Positions 43,445-55,362 of a stretch of 64,000 nucleotides of DNA are shown here, piece by piece. Numbering within the stretch: the stretch's first letter is position 1; every line of letters starts with the position of its first letter. A program made the position numbers and the translations under genes. This stretch comes from Callorhinus ursinus (Eukaryota > Chordata > Mammalia > Carnivora > Otariidae), in the NCBI RefSeq assembly GCF_003265705.1, contig NW_020312966.1, forward strand, positions 19,181,312 through 19,245,311, in the 5' to 3' direction. A model generated the notes under the pieces. That model was not told the origin of the DNA. It did not search any database and saw only the letters and a list, made by a program, of their open reading frames with translations.

Positions 43445-43605
43445 AAGACTTTTAAGATTATTCATTTATTTGTTTGTTTATTCACTCATTCACTTACATA
43501 AACTGTATTTAGAGTTCACTGTGTAGACACTATGCTAGATTCCAAGGGTCTAATGTCTGTTGGAGGTATTTTTTTCTGTCCTCAGGGAGTTTAGTATCTC
43601 AATAG
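43445..43605 (+). repeat. ancient interspersed repeat, family not resolved
   Basis: 'attcactcattcacttacat' and 'ctgtcctcagggagtttagt' follow the same wording as the repeat at 4208-4510, more decayed. Confidence 0.4.
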
Positions 43606-43608
43606 GGC

Positions 43609-43939
43609 TTGTACACCTTTTCTGTAAAAACCAGATAGTAAATATTTTAAGATTTGCAGGCCATCAGGTTTCTGCTGCAGCTCGTTAACTTCCATTGTAA
43701 CACCAAAGCAACCATAAATCATATGTAAATGAGTAAGCGCGTTCCAATGAAACTTTGTTTTTAGGGATCTGAAACTTGAATTTCATATAATGTTCACATA
43801 TCACAAACTATTCTTCTGTTGACTTTTTAAAAATGTAAATGCAAATTAAAAAATGTAAGAACCATTCTTATCTCACAGGCCATACAAATACAAGAGGTAG
43901 GCCAGATTTGGTCCATGGGTTGTAGTTTGGCAACCCTTG
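43609..43939 (+). mobile_element. hAT-Charlie-type non-autonomous element
   Basis: 'ctgtaaaaaccagatagtaa' and 'aatattttaagatttgcagg' lead to the right end 'gtagtttggcaacccttg', which pairs with the left end as a short inverted repeat. About 330 bp. The subfamily is not named because several related MER elements share this wording. Confidence 0.7.
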
Positions 43940-44094
43940 GTCTACATGTGGAGGCCAGAGACTCAGTAGCTCATTCTGTTCCCATCAGGGCAAGACAAGA
44001 AGAAAAGAAGCCTGTGTAAATTACCATGTTCTGGGTTTGACTATGGTACCTATCTCCAGAAAGCTGGAGACCACAGAAGTATTTTTCACCTGCT

Positions 44095-44335
44095 CTTGGT
44101 GACATTGTTCTTCATCTGTTAAATGAGGTTAAAACCCCCTCCCTCTCGGTGTTATTGCCAGGATTAGAAATAATGCTCATAACTGGGTGTTATACACAAA
44201 CAATGAATCATGGAACACTACATCAAAAAAAAATTAATTAATTAATTTAAAAAAAGAAAAAAGAAATACTGCTCATAAAGTACCCCGCATGCTGCTAGCC
44301 AATAGAACTCACTCTATACTGGCTATTATAAACAA
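44095..44335 (-). repeat. MIR SINE, split by an L1 tail
   Basis: The reverse complement of MIR is seen on the plus strand: 'ttcatctgttaaatgaggtt', 'gttattgccaggattagaaa', then after the L1 insert 'aagtaccccgcatgctgcta' and 'ctggctattata'. Confidence 0.65.
44183..44261 (+). mobile_element. 79-bp L1 3' end with 17-bp TSD
   Basis: 'ctgggtgttatacacaaaca' and 'atgaatcatggaacactaca' are the end of a carnivoran L1 3' UTR, followed by an A-rich tail with (TTAA)n. TSDs agaaataatgctcataa (44166-44182) and agaaatactgctcataa (44262-44278) differ at one base. The insert splits the MIR. Confidence 0.93.
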
Positions 44336-44745
44336 ACAAGCTTTGCTGAACAGGATGCCCAGGGAATTTGAACGATTGTTCTTCCATTTTAATTTGTATC
44401 AGGGCATTTCTTGGTGCCTTTAAAGTAAAGGATTTTGTTTGTTTAGTTGCCTGGTTGGCCAATATTTTTAAGTTAGAATTTTATTATCACTATCACTATG
44501 ACTTTAACATTTACTACTCTTGTTTCATTTTGGCTGTATTACATACTCATTCATTTTCTTTTTTTATTATTTTAAGTAGAAGCAGAAAGGCCCTATGTAT
44601 GGGGATTAGACTTGCCCGTAGTTTATGTCCCAAGGAAGAGAAACATAAATATAGGTCCCCCTTCTATTTCTTGGGCATGTCACTCCCCTAAAAAGATCTC
44701 CTCAAAAAGTTTGGGGTAGTATCCTTGGCCTAAGAACAATCCTTT

Positions 44746-45103
44746 TGATACAGACTGAATGTCTGCATCCCCCCAAAATTCCTATGTTGAAACCTAATCC
44801 CCAATGGGATGGCATTTGGAGGTGGGGCTTTTGGGAGGTGATTAGGTCATGAGTGTAGAGCCCTCCTGAATGGGATTATTGCCCTTATGAGGAGACCTTT
44901 CTCAGCCCTTCTTGCACCATGTGAAGATACAGCGAGAAGGTCGCCATCGTGAACCAAAAATCTGACTCTCACCAGACACCAAATGTGCCGACACCTTGAT
45001 CTTAGACTCCCCAGCCTCTAGAACTGTAAGAAATAAATTTCTGTTGTTTATAAGCCACCTGGTCTATAGTAATTTGTTAGAGCAGCCCAGTTGGACTAAG
45101 ACA
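44746..45103 (+). mobile_element. solo MaLR LTR (MST/MLT1 type) with exact TSD
   Basis: 358 bp from 'tgatacagactgaatgtc' to 'tggactaagaca'. Typical blocks are 'cccaaaattcctatgttgaa', 'gggaggtgattaggtcatga', 'accatgtgaagatacagcga' and 'ttctgttgtttataagccac', with AATAAA at 45032-45037. The perfect 5-bp TSD ccttt is at 44741-44745 and 45104-45108. It is a solo LTR left after recombination between two LTRs. Confidence 0.96.
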
Positions 45104-45108
45104 CCTTT

Positions 45109-45724
45109 CCAATGCTGACCATTCCACACAAAAGCACAGATTCTGACTTGTTCAGCAAATTCCTATGTTCCCTTCCACCTTCCACACACAGGCTTGCCAG
45201 CCTCCAATGAAGCAGTAAATTCAGCCCTAATCACAGCACTGGAATATTCCTGAATCTCTAATGTCTCCTTATACCGAGTACATGGGACCTACCCTTTATG
45301 AAGGACAGTGCCCACCTACACCACTCTGTCCAGCATCTATACTTTTTAAAACTCAGCTAACATCCAAAGAGTTTCTAGTTAAGTAGAATAAGGCTGCAAC
45401 CTTATTGCTTTTCTTTTGTTTTTTAAGGAACGTAATAAAACTTTTTATATGAATCTGTTTAAAGCATACTGATCCTTAACAATTATGAAAGTAGCAAATC
45501 CCTTCCTATGTGATGCAGTGGGCTCATTAAAACCAGTCTAGAGTAATGTTAACAAATCACTGGACCTGGTGGGTAACTGTTGCCAGAAAGAACACTTTGG
45601 TATTAGCTGTGTTAAAAATAAAACTAGTATATTTCACAAATATTTTCCAGTTGAGCAGGATATTTAAAAATAGGTAACCTCATTCAGTTACATTCCCAGT
45701 TGTGAGAATATTTTTTCACTTAAT
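45109..45724. other. unique stretch, no feature seen
   Basis: No gene or repeat recognised. Confidence 0.5.
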
Positions 45725-45955
45725 AATTATAAATAAAGGTATTGAGGACCTAACTCACGCTTGGCACTATGCTAAGTGCATTACTGTATATAATTCTCAC
45801 ACAGCACCTTGGACTAAGCAGTACCATTATTTTTATTTTATAGAAAAGAAAAATTAGGATTAAAAGAGTAACTTAAAAAAAAAAAGAGTAACTTGCCCAT
45901 CTCAGAGCTAATGAATGTGGGACTTGAATTTTGGTCCATCTGACTTAACCACAGC
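45725..45955 (+). repeat. MIR SINE
   Basis: 'cttggcactatgctaagtgc', 'taattctcacacagcacctt', 'aagagtaacttgcccatctc' and 'gaatgtgggacttgaatttt' follow the MIR consensus. The 17-bp unit with 'aaaagagtaactt' is repeated around a small A-run at 45865-45892. Confidence 0.8.
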
Positions 45956-46306
45956 TGGGGCTAATGGCTAAGCAACATCATCTCTCATGAGCCAATTCAT
46001 GCCTATGAACCCAATAAAAGGATGCAGAGTTTTTCTAAAGTCAGGTGGTCTATAAGGCTCTTGGATGGCTTAAGTGTCCAATTGGTAATAACAGTGCTTG
46101 CATTTATTTCTTGGGTTAAAAACTTTTATATTATATATCCAGAATGCTGGATCTTCTCTGACTACTAGTTTGAGCACAGAAAGAGATTGAACTCTATTTT
46201 TTTGAAATAATAATGGCCTCATTTATAACTATTCTCACAGTCCACCTCCAGAGGTAAGAATGAAAGTCATGTCCTAACATTTCACATCATCTGTATGTCT
46301 GGTATC
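45956..46306. other. unique stretch, no feature seen
   Basis: No gene or repeat recognised. Confidence 0.5.
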
Positions 46307-46317
46307 TAAAGCATATG

Positions 46318-46786
46318 GGCTTCTCCAAGTGTCCATCAACTGATGAATGGATAAAGAAGAGGTGGTATACATAGATACACAATGGAATATTATTCAGCCA
46401 TAACAAAGAATGAAATCTTGCCATTTGCAATAGTGTGGATAGTATTTTGCTAAGGGAAAGAACTCAGTCAGAGAAAGACATATACTGTAGGTTTTTACTC
46501 ATAAGTAGAATTTAAGAAATAAAACAAATGAGCAAAGGGAAAAAAGAGAGAGAGAAATCAAGAAACAGACTCTTAACTACAGAGAGCAAACTGATGGTTA
46601 GCAGAGACAAGGAGTTGGGGGTGGGTGGATGAAATAGGTGATGGGGAGTAAGGAGCTTATCGTGATGAGCCCTGGATGATGTATGGAGGTGTTGAATCAC
46701 TATATTGTACACTTGACACTGATACAACACCGTATGTTTACTGTACTGGGGTTAAAAATACATACATACACACATGCATACATATA
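46318..46786 (+). mobile_element. 5'-truncated L1 3' end with 11-bp TSD
   Basis: Starts in the end of ORF2 ('gtccatcaactgatgaatgg', 'tattattcagccataacaaa'), passes through the 3' UTR ('caaatgagcaaagggaaaaa', 'ttgaatcactatattgtaca') and ends in an A-rich (CATA)n tail. Perfect TSDs taaagcatatg are at 46307-46317 and 46787-46797. The partial ORF2 frame is broken. Confidence 0.96.
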
Positions 46787-46797
46787 TAAAGCATATG

Positions 46798-49599
46798 TAA
46801 ATTTTTAGTAAACAATGCAAAGTCTGTCTAGATCATTTAATCAGGCCTTCTCTATGATACTGAAGTTGATTAGAACTCTAATATTTGAACTAAAGAGCAA
46901 ATGAAAATTTTCTTGCTTAATTAAGTTTGGTCATCGAAAACAACATATGTGGCTTCTATTAATCTACATTTTAGAAAAATGCATTCTCTGAGTTAATTTC
47001 ATGTTATAACTTTAGCTTTTATAGTTCATATACACTAGCTTCCAGTTTTGGAAGGACTCTGCATCTGTTACAAAATAACTGAATACATACATTGTTTATC
47101 ATGTTACCCAATATCCCTTACGTAGAGATCCAAATGATAGATTCCGTCCAAAATTTATTGTGATTGTCTTTCCAAAATAACTTGTAGCCTCCCTAATTAC
47201 CATTCAATAAATACCATTCTAACCCTCTGGGTTTCCTATACTGTTTTTGTGCCAAGGCTGTATTGTGCTTTGTCCTTTGTGAAACACAGAGCCAAATTTC
47301 GTCTCAGGTATAGTAACCGACTAATCACAAGTTCCTGTTAAATTTCCCTTGTTTCTCTAAATGATCTTTAGTATCTGCTCTTTTTTTCTTCTTAATGTTT
47401 ATCTTTACTGTATAATTGTCTTTATATTCTAGTATCATAAAATAGTTTATACTACAAGATAAAGTCAATCGACAACTAAAAGGTAGATGGATAATTGCAC
47501 AATTTACATAACATACATAAATATGTACTGCCATGATAGTATGGTGAAAATGAGATTGAAGAAGAGGATTTGATTCATTAGGAAGGAATTGTCTTCATGG
47601 GGGAGGGTGGGGAAGCTCCTCTGCATTGTTAGACGCTGCTTGCTTAAACACTGTCCAGCCATTTACCATGAACAAGACACAAGTGTTTGGATGAATATGT
47701 TGAAGCCATCATTTCACTGGAAAAACAACTTAAAATGCATATCACACTGAGTCCCCAGTTACTGCCCACATTGTAAGACAGTAAATGGAGAACCAGCAAC
47801 ATTTGTATTTAACCAAGAGTATTAAAAATATTCAATAAATAGAGGGTGATGACATGACTAGTATCTATGTGGTGCTCTTTGAATATGAGGATAAACTGTT
47901 TCCATATATACAGAGTCTTATATAAATTATTTAATCAGTGCTTGGGCCATATTATTCCTTTATGTTATCTTAAAGGCCTTTTCTTAAAATAAAGAGACAA
48001 GTCCTAAATCAATGTGATCCATTTGACACTGATATGGAATTGAGTTTTAAAAATATGCCCTCCCTATAGTTCTCGTCACTTCCAGCAAGTGGATGGTGCT
48101 GTCTATTTAGAATAGTAGTTTCAACAGGTAGATTTTCTCCAGCTGTAGACAATTATGGAAAGAGTAAAAAAGAGTAAAAAATACACTATATTGGGTCATA
48201 TTAAAATAACATAGTCAACTCTAAAAATATGGCCAAATAGAGAGATGCACTGGAGGAGCAAGATCTAAGAGCTAGGAAACATTTAAGCACAATAGGCCAC
48301 TATGTCTACCCAACTCTTTCTTTTCATTTATTCAATCCAACAAATTTAACAAGTTGCTGCTGTATATAAAGTATTTTTCTGGACACAAAGAACACAAAAG
48401 TCAATTAAGCGGTCTTTGCCTTCAAGGATTTTATGAATTATTATCTTTTATAACCATCTTGGGTACAAATATACTTTAATTTTAGGGTTTGAAGCCTCCA
48501 AACCTGTACCTGGCTCTGTCCATCCTCTTAGTTATATGCCCCTGCCTTATCCCAGTTTGACTGTATTTTAGCCATCCTACTTCCTTAGTGTCTTACAAGA
48601 TTCTATTCCTATTCAAGGTAAGAAGCTCTATGCATATTTCTCCATTTCTATATTTTGTCTCTTCCAGGCCAACTGACAAAAGCCTCCCAGGAAACCTTGC
48701 TGATCAGGCATGCACTTCTGCAGTCAGGTGAAAGCACCTCCAGGAACTCAGGACTGACCCTTTTATAGAAGACCCTCTTTAAAGGGCAGTAGAATCTTGC
48801 CACACCCAACAGTGTTAACATGTTTAATATATTAATAATCGAATGCCTCTGACTCTTCAAAGGGGGTATTCTTTCCTTTGTCATTTCAAGAACTGGTTTC
48901 AAAAAAATTAGATGGTAATTATTCCATAGGTTGCAAGGAGCAACTTTTGACCTCTTTTGTCATTTCAGACAACTGAACGCACCCCTGAGACTTCATTCTT
49001 CTATCACAGGTGTGCATGTTACCATCACAAATAAAAATACAGGATTTCAGAGTTTGAGTAAGATGAGTTCCTATATATTTTTTTTTTCTGCTGACCAGAT
49101 TAAGTCCTATTTAAATCATTGTCAGCCACATGTCAGATTATCTAAGAAAGGGTATATACAGGGAAAAAAATATAAGCAAAAAGAAAGACAAGAATTCCCA
49201 GAATCTTGGGCTGGCTAAAAGTACACTTTAAAATGTGATGGATATGTTCTATTTGTTATAATTCTTAATTATTCAGAAGCACTTTTGGATGCAGGGAAAA
49301 ATGCACAAATACTGAGTTTTTATATTTGGTCTACTTAATGTCACAGATTCTGTATAATGTGACAGCATTGCATAATGTATATGGGAAAAATACATGTTCT
49401 GCTCACTTTATTCTCATAAAACCCTTATTTCAAATTTTAAAGTGAAGGCAAATTTAGTGGCATTGTCCCTATGGGCTGTTATTTGAACCTCTGCAACTTT
49501 GGGCATGTAATGTGTGACTATTCACTAATAAGATTATGTAGTCTGCAGATCATAAGAGTGTTTGGAAATCAATGTTTTATTATTAAAAGAATTACTACA
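46798..49599. other. long unique stretch, no gene seen
   Basis: About 2.8 kb. 48320-48440 carries a trace of the repeat seen at 4208 ('ttcatttattcaatccaaca', 'ggtctttgccttcaaggatt'). No open frame above 95 codons and none recognisable. Confidence 0.45.
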
Positions 49600-50356
49600 G
49601 GATTTCCAGTTCCAACAATATGGCTGACTAAGTCCGAAGGCTCTCCCGACAGAAACCCTTAGAAACAATGGATAGAAGAGAATCAAAAGTCTTCAGAATG
49701 CTTAGTTGGCTTTCAGGAATTAGAAGGTGATCACTAGAAGCCAGGAAAAAAAAAAAAAAAGGGAACTAAAAACCAAAGTTTTTAGTAGGGAGGATTCTGT
49801 CTTAATCACCTAGAGGCTGGATGTTAGTATACATGCAATAACTGAAGGTAAGCCTGTCCCCTATGTAAAAAGGGGAGTTAGAAAAGAAGTTAGCTCATAA
49901 AACTGGGATTCTTGGAGATACACGAGGGAGAGGAGATGGGAAAAATCTGCCAAGAGGCAGAGGGAAAGAACAAGAAAAATGAAAGGTTATCTATCTTTCC
50001 CTAGGCTCTGCTGGAAAAGCAATGCACACAAACAAAAAGCTTCTTGGAAATATAAACTCAAATACACTTTCTTCATAGTCGGATATCACCACATAGTCTG
50101 AGAAACTTCAATCTAAGAATTAATACAAAGTTTGATCACGAATCACTGACAGTCCAGGGGCACCTAGACACTTCGAAAACTTAGGTCCAAAGGATTGCCA
50201 TGGAAATAATAAGCCCTACCTAGAAGATGTGGTCACAATGAGAATTACCAAACACAAGAAACTACCCCAACATATGCAAGACTAAGCAGGATTAGAAGTG
50301 CAAAGACTTTAGATGATAAAACAATAATTAGAAAGTAAATTTTAAAAAGTAAAATA
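49600..50356 (+). repeat. HAL1/L1 5' region (decayed), left of Tigger2
   Basis: 'ttccaacaatatggctgact' and 'ttagaaacaatggatagaag' resemble the 5' UTR of HAL1-like L1 elements. It is interrupted by a Tigger2-type element at 50357. Confidence 0.55.
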
Positions 50357-50662
50357 CAGTTGGCTCCAACCCCTGAGCAGTCAAAATTCCATGTATAACT
50401 TTTAACTCCCTCAAAACTTAACCACTAATAAATAGCCTTCTATTGACCAGAAGCCTTACCAATAACATAAACAGTCACACATATTTTGCATGTTATATGA
50501 ATCATATTCTGTATTCTTATAATAAGGGAAGCTAGAGAAAAAATGTTATTAAGAAAATCATAAGAAAAATATATTTACAGTACGGTATGGTACTTATTGA
50601 AAAAAAATCCATTCATAAGTGGAACCACACAGTTTAAACCCATGTTGTTCAAGAGTCAACTG
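50357..50662 (-). mobile_element. Tigger2-type non-autonomous element with TA TSD
   Basis: 306 bp with inverted ends: 'cagttggctccaaccc' at the left and 'gttgttcaagagtcaactg' at the right. TA dinucleotides flank it at 50355-50356 and 50663-50664. Inner text ('aagccttaccaataacataa', 'tgcatgttatatgaatcata') matches the reverse strand of the Tigger2 family as I recall it. No coding capacity. Confidence 0.85.
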
Positions 50663-50702
50663 TAATTAAAGGTATAAAATCCAATTGCCAAGTTACTTAG
50701 GC

Positions 50703-50901
50703 TAGGGGCGCCTGGGTGGCTCCGTCATTAAGCATCTGCCTTCGGCTCAGGTCATGATCCCAGGGTCCTGAGATCAAGCCCCGCATCGGGCTCCCTGCTC
50801 AGCGGGAAGCCTGCTTCTCCCTCTCCCACTCCCCCTGCTTGTGTTCCTGCTCTCACTATCTTGGTCTCTGTCAAATAAATAAATAAAATCTTAAAAAAAA
50901 A
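50703..50901 (+). mobile_element. carnivoran SINE with 13-bp TSD
   Basis: Close to consensus: 'ggggcgcctgggtggctccg', 'cttcggctcaggtcatgatc', CT tract and 'gtcaaataaataaataaa' tail. Perfect TSDs aagttacttaggc are at 50690-50702 and 50902-50914. It inserted 40 bp to the right of the Tigger2-type element. Confidence 0.97.
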
Positions 50902-50914
50902 AAGTTACTTAGGC

Positions 50915-51680
50915 CAGAAGTAAGGCATTAGAAATAGTGTAGCCAACTAGAAGTCATAAAAATAAAAAATATAATCACTGAAATTAAAAACTCAATGGAT
51001 AAATTGAAGAACAGATTAGAAATAGCTGAGAGAATATGTGGATGAAATATGTATCTCAGGAAATTGCACAGTATAAAGGACAGAAAATTACAAAGATAGA
51101 AAATATTAAAAGGCAACAAAGAGATATATTAGATAAAATGAGGAACTGCAACAAGCGGCTAATATAAGTTCCAAAAAAAAAAGAGAGAGAGGCAGAACAC
51201 AAGTAGATGATGGCTGAAATTTTTTTAGAAACGATGAAGGACATAAGTCTTCAGATTGAAGATGTGTATCCAATGGCTATAGAGCAACATAAATAAAAAC
51301 CAATCCACATCCAAACACATTAATGTGAAATCAAAGAATACTAAAAAAGAGAAATTTAAAAGCCAACAGAGGAAGAGTAAATTGTCTACAATGGGGCAAA
51401 ATTTAGAAAATAGAGGCCACATAACAATGGAATATCTTGATATTATTTATAGAAAATAATTGTCAAGTAAGATTTTGCATCAAAGTAACAATTTTTGAAG
51501 AGTGAGAGAAAAATCATTTTATCCAAAAAAAAGCTAAGAAAATCTACTTCTTAACAAACTCTCACTGAGAGAAGTACTGAGAGATATATTTATGAAAAAA
51601 GAAATTGAAACCAAATGGGAGGAATAGGATGCAAGAAAAAATGGTGAACAAATAAATTGGTAAGCAAGCATTGACTATAA
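50915..51680 (+). repeat. HAL1/L1 ORF1 region (decayed)
   Basis: 'taatcactgaaattaaaaac', 'tcaatggataaattgaagaa' and 'gatgatggctgaaatttttt' follow the order of HAL1/L1 ORF1, and 'aaactctcactgagagaagt' resembles its 3' end. Frames are broken throughout. Confidence 0.65.
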
Positions 51681-51694
51681 AAAAATAGCTAAAT

Positions 51695-51889
51695 AGGAGG
51701 GGCGCCTGGGTGGCTCAGTCGGTTAAGCGTCTGCCTTCGGCTCAGGTAGTGAGCCCAGGGTCCTGGGATGGAGCCCCGCGTCGGGCTCCCTGCTCAGCGG
51801 AGAGCCTGCTTCCCCCTCTCCCTCTGCCTGCCGCTCTGCCTACTTGTGCGCTCTCTCTCTGTGTGTCAAATAAAAAATAAAATGTTTAG
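51695..51889 (+). mobile_element. carnivoran SINE with TSD
   Basis: 'ggggcgcctgggtggctcag', 'tcggttaagcgtctgccttc' and 'ggagccccgcgtcgggctcc' are near-consensus and retain several CpGs. TSDs aaaaatagctaaat (51681-51694) and aaaaataactaaat (51890-51903) differ at one base. Confidence 0.96.
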
Positions 51890-51903
51890 AAAAATAACTA
51901 AAT

Positions 51904-52301
51904 GTGGTATAATAAAGACAAAATGTAAATTAAAAAGTTGTACAACAATTACCCATCTACGGTGGGTGGGGGAGTGGGAGGTCGAAGAAAAAGAAATCTA
52001 GTTTCTTTTATTATCTCAAAAAAGAGATAAATAACTTTAGGTTAAATATCTTCTATTCAAATTTTACGGGTAGCCATTAAAAAATAAAAGCAAAATTTTT
52101 ATTTTTTCAAATTCAGCAGAAGGGGAAAACTAAGCATAAACAAAACTCAATACATTTAATAAATATTAGGAGGAAAGGGGAAAAAAGGAAGCCAAGAAAA
52201 ATGTAATAATGAAATAGCATAAAAATAAGTAGTGGGGAAAACAATCCAAATAAATCTAAATGGACAAAAAGCTGAAATAGCTGAAAAACAGTGATTCTTA
52301 A
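51904..52301 (+). repeat. HAL1/L1-like tail (decayed)
   Basis: A-rich plus-strand DNA continuing the element before the SINE, without diagnostic text. Confidence 0.35.
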
Positions 52302-52312
52302 ATTGTATTTTA

Positions 52313-52525
52313 TTTTTTTAAAGGTTTGTTTATTCATTTGAGAGAGAGAGGGCATGAGCAAGGGGAGGGACAGAGAGACAGAGGGGGAGGGAGAGTGAGA
52401 GTCTCAAGCGGGCTCCCCACTGAGCATGGAGCCCAGTGTGGGGCTCAATCCAGTGACCCTGAGATCATGACCTGAGCTGAAATCACGAGTCCGATACGCC
52501 TGACTGATCCACTCAGGAGCCCCAG
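52313..52525 (-). mobile_element. carnivoran SINE (older) with TSD
   Basis: Minus strand: 'ggggctcctgagtggatcag', 'cagctcaggtcatgatctca' and CT tract. Perfect 11-bp TSDs attgtatttta are at 52302-52312 and 52526-52536. Confidence 0.95.
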
Positions 52526-52554
52526 ATTGTATTTTAAAATTTAAACCCAGGCTG

Positions 52555-53020
52555 TAGTTAAATTAACCTGGGCACTGTTGATGCCCAGCCCTGCAACCCT
52601 GCAACTCCTCCTCCCGCCTGAGTTCCTCCACAGCTGCAGTTAATCATCTGACCCAAAGAGCTCCCTTACCCCACCCCAGTCAAACACTTTTTCCTCTTCC
52701 TCACTGCTTGAGGGTTTTGTAAGCTTCCTAACTGCACAGAGGGTCAATCAGGATGTGTGAGGGACTTAACATCCAGGACAACCCTCAAAGGCACAGAGTC
52801 CGTGTATAAACCACCCAACCCCTGAGAAGTTTCTCGGAGAGTCCTCAAGGTGATTGAACCCCAGTTCTCTGCTCTGCTTATTCACAAACTTCATTGTCTT
52901 TCTTCCCATCTCACTTCCCATTTTCTCATTCAAACTTCCTGGCCTCAAACCCCAAATAAACTATCTGTACCCAAATGTGAGTTGCAGGGTTTGCTTTGGA
53001 GGAAGTAAGCTTCCTTATAT
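52555..53020 (+). mobile_element. ERV LTR-like segment, family not named
   Basis: Higher-GC, with 'gtgtataaaccacccaaccc' (TATA-like), AATAAA at 52955-52960 and 'ctatctgtacccaaatgtga' after it, a typical LTR promoter and polyadenylation layout. No internal region or TSD was found. Confidence 0.5.
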
Positions 53021-53039
53021 CATAAAAAAGAAATGCTTT

Positions 53040-53788
53040 AAATAACAAACAAGTGCAATGAGACATAAATTTAAAGGAAAATAAATAGAAAAGCGTGTAT
53101 CAGGCAAATACTAAACAAAAAACCGGATGGATGGAAGTACAGACAGATGATAGATAGATATCACGATAAAAAGATAAGATTCTGAACTATGCATTCTCAA
53201 AAATATAGCTCATATATATTAAAGAATTCCTAAAATTATAAAGAAATTGACTTAAAATAGCAATTATAATAGGAGCTTGTAAAAGAATGTCTTTTAGTAA
53301 TTGATAGACCATGCTGCCTAAAAATCAGTAAACATAGTATATAAATTTAGAGCTGGACCTTAGAAACATAGCTAGAACCACAAATCAAGTTTCACCAAAT
53401 ACCAAACAGTATATATCAATTAAGTTCTCTGTGATGCAATAAAATTAAAATCATAAAAATACTACTAAGTCCTCTCATCCGTTTGGAAATTTGAAAAAGT
53501 ACCCCTAAATTATTCATGAGTCACAGAAGATACAAAAATGGAATTAGACAAATGTAAAACTGAATGACAAGGAGATACATGTAAAGCAGTAATTTGAAGA
53601 AAATTATAATCTTCTTAAATTGATTATACTAACATGAAAGGAAAATTAAAAATTAATGAAATAATCATCCAATTGAAAAAAAATGAACAATGGAATATAC
53701 TTGAAGAAAACAAAGGAAGAAAAATGTCAAAGTAAGGCCAAAATGTTATAAAGAGAAATGAAAAAATACCAGGACTAATTAGAGCTCC
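53040..53788 (+). repeat. L1 ORF2 endonuclease region (decayed)
   Basis: A-rich text similar to the L1 ORF2 5' half: 'gaatgacaaggagatacatg' and 'gaggaaaattaaaaattaat'-like phrases in ORF2 order. Badly decayed; the position before the clearer ORF2 text at 54700 supports it. Confidence 0.5.
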
Positions 53789-53910
53789 ATTGTCCAATCA
53801 GGTAGCCTCTTGCTTTGTGTGTCTATTGAGCACCTGAAATGGGATTAGTGTGGCTGTGAAACTGAATTTTTAATTTAATTTTAATTAATTGAAATATAAA
53901 TTTTAAAACT
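53789..53910 (+). mobile_element. hAT-type MITE fragment inside the L1
   Basis: 'attgtccaatcaggtagcct', 'ctattgagcacctgaaatgg' and 'ttagtgtggctgtgaaactg' match the left half of the same family as the palindrome at 26713. The right arm is missing. Confidence 0.6.
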
Positions 53911-55278
53911 GAAGCAATACAAAGTAGCTTTTCATTCAATATTATTGTTTCAGCAGGATTATATTGTTTTAGCAGAGCTACATTTCACTTTAACCATTGG
54001 AAGAGAATCATCCAATTTGAGATCTCCTGTGAGTATGAAATATATGCCAGATTTTGGTGACTTAGTATAAAAAAGAAGAAAACATTTCATTCATAATTTA
54101 TATATTGGTATGTATTTAAAAATTATAATATTTTGGATATATTGTATTAAATAGATTATATTATTAAACTTAATTTCACCTGAGTTTTTTTTCCCCTGTG
54201 TTTGAAGACTTTAAATTATTTATGTGGTTCACATTACATTTCTACTGAACAGTGCTGACTTACAGAGTTTAGCAGTGTTATTGAGTACAAGGTTAAAATA
54301 TAAAACGTAATAGCATTTCTATGCAACAAAACAAATTGTAAATAAAATTTAATTATGATGTTATTTGCAATTGCCACAAAATTATAAAGAACTAGGAGAG
54401 AAAGTACTGAAATACATAAAAGTATACCTAGATAAAAGGTGAAGTATTCCATATAAGCTGATTAAATGTTTAAGTGTCTTAAAGATGACACTGCTCTCCA
54501 AATAAATGTATAAATTCACTGCAATTCAATGTTTCTGTTGTATACTAGACATGAACATTTGAAGGTAGAAATTTAAAAGCTGCACCATTTATACTTAGAT
54601 ATAAATCTAACAAAATATGTGCAGAATCTGTATGCTAAAAATCATGAAACACTGATGAAAGAAATCAAAGAAAACCTATATAAAATAGAGAGATATGTGA
54701 TGCTCATGTATCAGAAGACATGGTATTATTAACATGAAAATTTACCTCGAATTGATTTATGAATTCAACATGATCCCCATCAAAATCCCAGTAGAATTTT
54801 GGGATTCAGCAATGAGTGAACCTGAATGTATGTGGAAACACGAAGGAATTAGAATAATCAAAACAATTTTGACAAAGAAAAAGTTGGAGAATTCACATGA
54901 TGTACGTTCATCATCGACATAAAGCTACAGTTATCAAACAATGTAGTATCAAAATAGACCCACACAAAATGGCTAATTGATCTAGACAAAGGTGCAAAGA
55001 CAATTATTGGGAAAGAATAGTCTTTTCAACATATGTCTCAAAATAGTTGGATATTCATATTCAAGAAACTGAACATCAACCAATACTTCATGCTCTATTA
55101 TAAAAATTAAATCTGAATGGTTCATAGGCCTAAGTGTAAAATGTACAACTATAAAATAGAGGAAACAAGTCTTTTAACCTTGGGTTAGACAAAGAATTCT
55201 TAAACATAAAACTATAGACACAATCAGTAAAAGAGAAAAATGATAATGTGGACTTTATCATAATTAAAATTTTTTAAG
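53911..55278 (+). repeat. L1 ORF2 region (decayed), continued
   Basis: 'gaattcaacatgatccccat', 'caaaatcccagtagaatttt' and 'aaagctacagttatcaaaca' are L1 ORF2 text after the reverse-transcriptase core, in the right order. No open frame above 62 codons. Confidence 0.7.
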
Positions 55279-55362
55279 ATATGGCCTGCTTCTCCCTCTG
55301 CTTAAGCTTTTTTCCGCTCTCTCTTTCTCTGTCAAATAAATAAATAAAATCTTAAAAAAAAG
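55279..55362 (+). mobile_element. carnivoran SINE 3' half (5'-truncated)
   Basis: 'cctgcttctccctctgctta' through 'ctgtcaaataaataaataaa' is the 3' half of the SINE. The tRNA-derived head is missing. Confidence 0.85.
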
